DNA from: RGIG9608 sp045602425
GTDB taxonomy: Bacteria; Bacteroidota; Bacteroidia; Bacteroidales; Paludibacteraceae
DNA length: 64,000 nucleotides
Reading direction: 5' to 3'
NCBI GenBank assembly: GCA_045602425.1
Contig: JAZSBO010000022.1
Coordinates: 1 to 64,000 of the forward strand
The position numbers were made by a program, and so were the translations under genes. Each line of letters opens with the position of its first letter. Position 1 is the stretch's first letter. This document shows, one piece after another, positions 62,863-64,000 of the stretch. The notes below the pieces were generated by a model. The model did no database searches and had not been told where the DNA came from. It saw nothing but the letters and a program-made list of their open reading frames with translations.

Positions 62863-64000
62863 ATGGCTAAAAAGATTTTATTGTTGGGCTCCGGAGAATT
62901 GGGGAAGGAGTTCGTTATTTCTGTAAAACGTAAAGGACAATATGTAGTTGCTTGCGATTCGTACGCAGGAGCTCCTGCAATGCAGGTGGCAGATGAATTT
63001 GAGGTGTTTAGTATGTTGGATGGAGATGCTCTTGAGGCAGTGGTTGCCAAGCATAAACCTGATATAATTGTTCCCGAGATTGAAGCAATTCGTACAGAAA
63101 AGTTATACGATTTTGAAGAACAAGGTATTCAGGTTGTTCCTAGTGCAAAGGCTGTGAACTTTACTATGAATCGTCAGGCAATTAGGGATTTAGCAGCAAA
63201 AGAACTTGGCCTTAAAACTGCAAAATATTTCTATGCGAAATCTTTGGAAGAATTGAAAGAGGCAGCTGAAAAAGTTGGTTTCCCTTGTGTTGTGAAGCCA
63301 TTGATGTCTTCGTCGGGGAAAGGACAATCTGTTGTTAAAAGTGCAGACGATTTAGAGCAAGCATGGATTTATGGTTGTGAAGGCAGTCGTGGCGATATCA
63401 AAGAATTAATTATTGAGGAGTTTATAAAATTTGATAGTGAAATTACGCTTCTTACTGTTACGCAAAAAAATGGGCCTACGCTGTTTTGTCCTCCTATTGG
63501 TCACGTACAGATAAATGGTGATTATAGGGAGAGTTTTCAACCTGCTTTTGTTAAACCTGAACATTTGCTCGAAGCACAACAGATGGCAGCAAAGGTTACT
63601 GAAGCTCTTACTGGTGCAGGCATTTGGGGTGTTGAGTTTTTCTTGAGCAATGAGAATGGCGTTTATTTTTCTGAACTTTCTCCAAGACCTCACGATACGG
63701 GAATGGTAACACTTGCAGGTACTCAAAATTTAAATGAGTTTGAGTTGCATTGCCGTGCTGTATTAGGATTGCCAATTCCGGAGATCACTCAAGAGAGAAT
63801 GGGTGCAAGTGCAGTGATTCTTTCTGATATTGCAAGTAGCGAAAAGCCATGTTATAGCGGTGAGGAAGAGGTTTGTAAGGAAGCGAATACATATTTAAGA
63901 ATTTTTGGCAAACCAACTACAAGAAAAAATCGCCGTATGGGCGTTGTGGTTTCATACGCTCCAATTGGTAGCGATTTAGATGCTTTACGTAAAAAGTGTA
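62863..64000 (+). CDS. purT: Formate-dependent phosphoribosylglycinamide formyltransferase (partial)
   Basis: The first 379 codons of PurT, cut by the window end; the family is about 390 residues, so little is missing. It uses ATP and formate to formylate GAR in purine synthesis. ATP-grasp features: the N-terminal LLGSGELGKEF, CDSYAGAPAMQVA, FPCVVKPLMSSSGKGQS (the ATP-binding loop), WGVEFFLS and SELSPRPHDTGMVT. It has its own promoter with palindromes just upstream. Confidence 0.95.
   Translation, partial: MAKKILLLGSGELGKEFVISVKRKGQYVVACDSYAGAPAMQVADEFEVFSMLDGDALEAVVAKHKPDIIVPEIEAIRTEKLYDFEEQGIQVVPSAKAVNFTMNRQAIRDLAAKELGLKTAKYFYAKSLEELKEAAEKVGFPCVVKPLMSSSGKGQSVVKSADDLEQAWIYGCEGSRGDIKELIIEEFIKFDSEITLLTVTQKNGPTLFCPPIGHVQINGDYRESFQPAFVKPEHLLEAQQMAAKVTEALTGAGIWGVEFFLSNENGVYFSELSPRPHDTGMVTLAGTQNLNEFELHCRAVLGLPIPEITQERMGASAVILSDIASSEKPCYSGEEEVCKEANTYLRIFGKPTTRKNRRMGVVVSYAPIGSDLDALRKKC

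Overview
The window reads as chromosome of a low-G+C member of the Bacteroidota, most likely order Bacteroidales; I do not assign a genus. The reasons are the recurring promoter box TAnnTTTG a short way upstream of isolated starts, the near absence of Shine-Dalgarno sequences, and families typical of the phylum (DUF4292, DUF5686, DUF4384, FISUMP and Big2-like lipoproteins, a carboxypeptidase-regulatory-domain TonB-dependent receptor, a split 5'-nucleotidase). No rRNA, tRNA, CRISPR array, integrase or transposase was seen.

Layout. 1-5.8 kb (+): surface and exported proteins: a FISUMP lipoprotein, then a tight set of DUF4384 protein, Ig-like/barrel protein, secreted caspase-like protease and SUMF1-fold protein, ending in a gene remnant and a palindromic repeat. 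5.9-8.6 kb: ferritin, an MFS exporter (-) and a divergent Crp/Fnr regulator. 8.7-12 kb (+): overlapping operon of a two-part 5'-nucleotidase, an NlpC/P60 peptidase and MurB. 12-16.5 kb (+): glycogen trio (GH133 debranching enzyme, GT4 glycogen synthase-like, GH57). 16.6-18 kb: a seven-repeat lipoprotein. 18-21.9 kb: RecD-like helicase (-), then cyclophilin, FtsE and a LytM-domain membrane protein (+).

21.9-36 kb (-): one long, nearly gapless unit, transcribed from dut through a TPR protein, DUF4292 lipoprotein, EnvC-like protein, UvrD/PcrA helicase and TonB-dependent receptor into a five-gene glycan cassette. The cassette joins a CMP-sugar synthetase, a sialyltransferase-like enzyme, two other glycosyltransferases and a DRE-TIM aldolase fused to an extra domain, with no NeuB-type synthase in view. 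This is the most interesting unexplained system here. 36-43.5 kb (-): rimP-nusA-infB-cvpA-topA, with a terminator-like hairpin in the leader.

43.7-52.7 kb (+): the rod-shape operon mreB-mreC-mreD-mrdA-rodA, followed by a free-standing MetH reactivation domain and a DUF5686 outer-membrane protein. 52.8-54.7 kb: a large Ig-like lipoprotein. 54.8-60.2 kb (+): the suf Fe-S operon, sufS-sufB-pnuC-sufC-sufD, with a PnuC-type vitamin transporter inserted. 60.2-64 kb: a small membrane protein (-), an orphan gene fragment, rpiB and thiL (-), and purT (+), which runs off the end of the window.

The first 10 kb or so is visibly richer in G+C (about 40-57% in counted stretches) than the rest (about one third), with a sharp peak over the catalytic half of the caspase gene.
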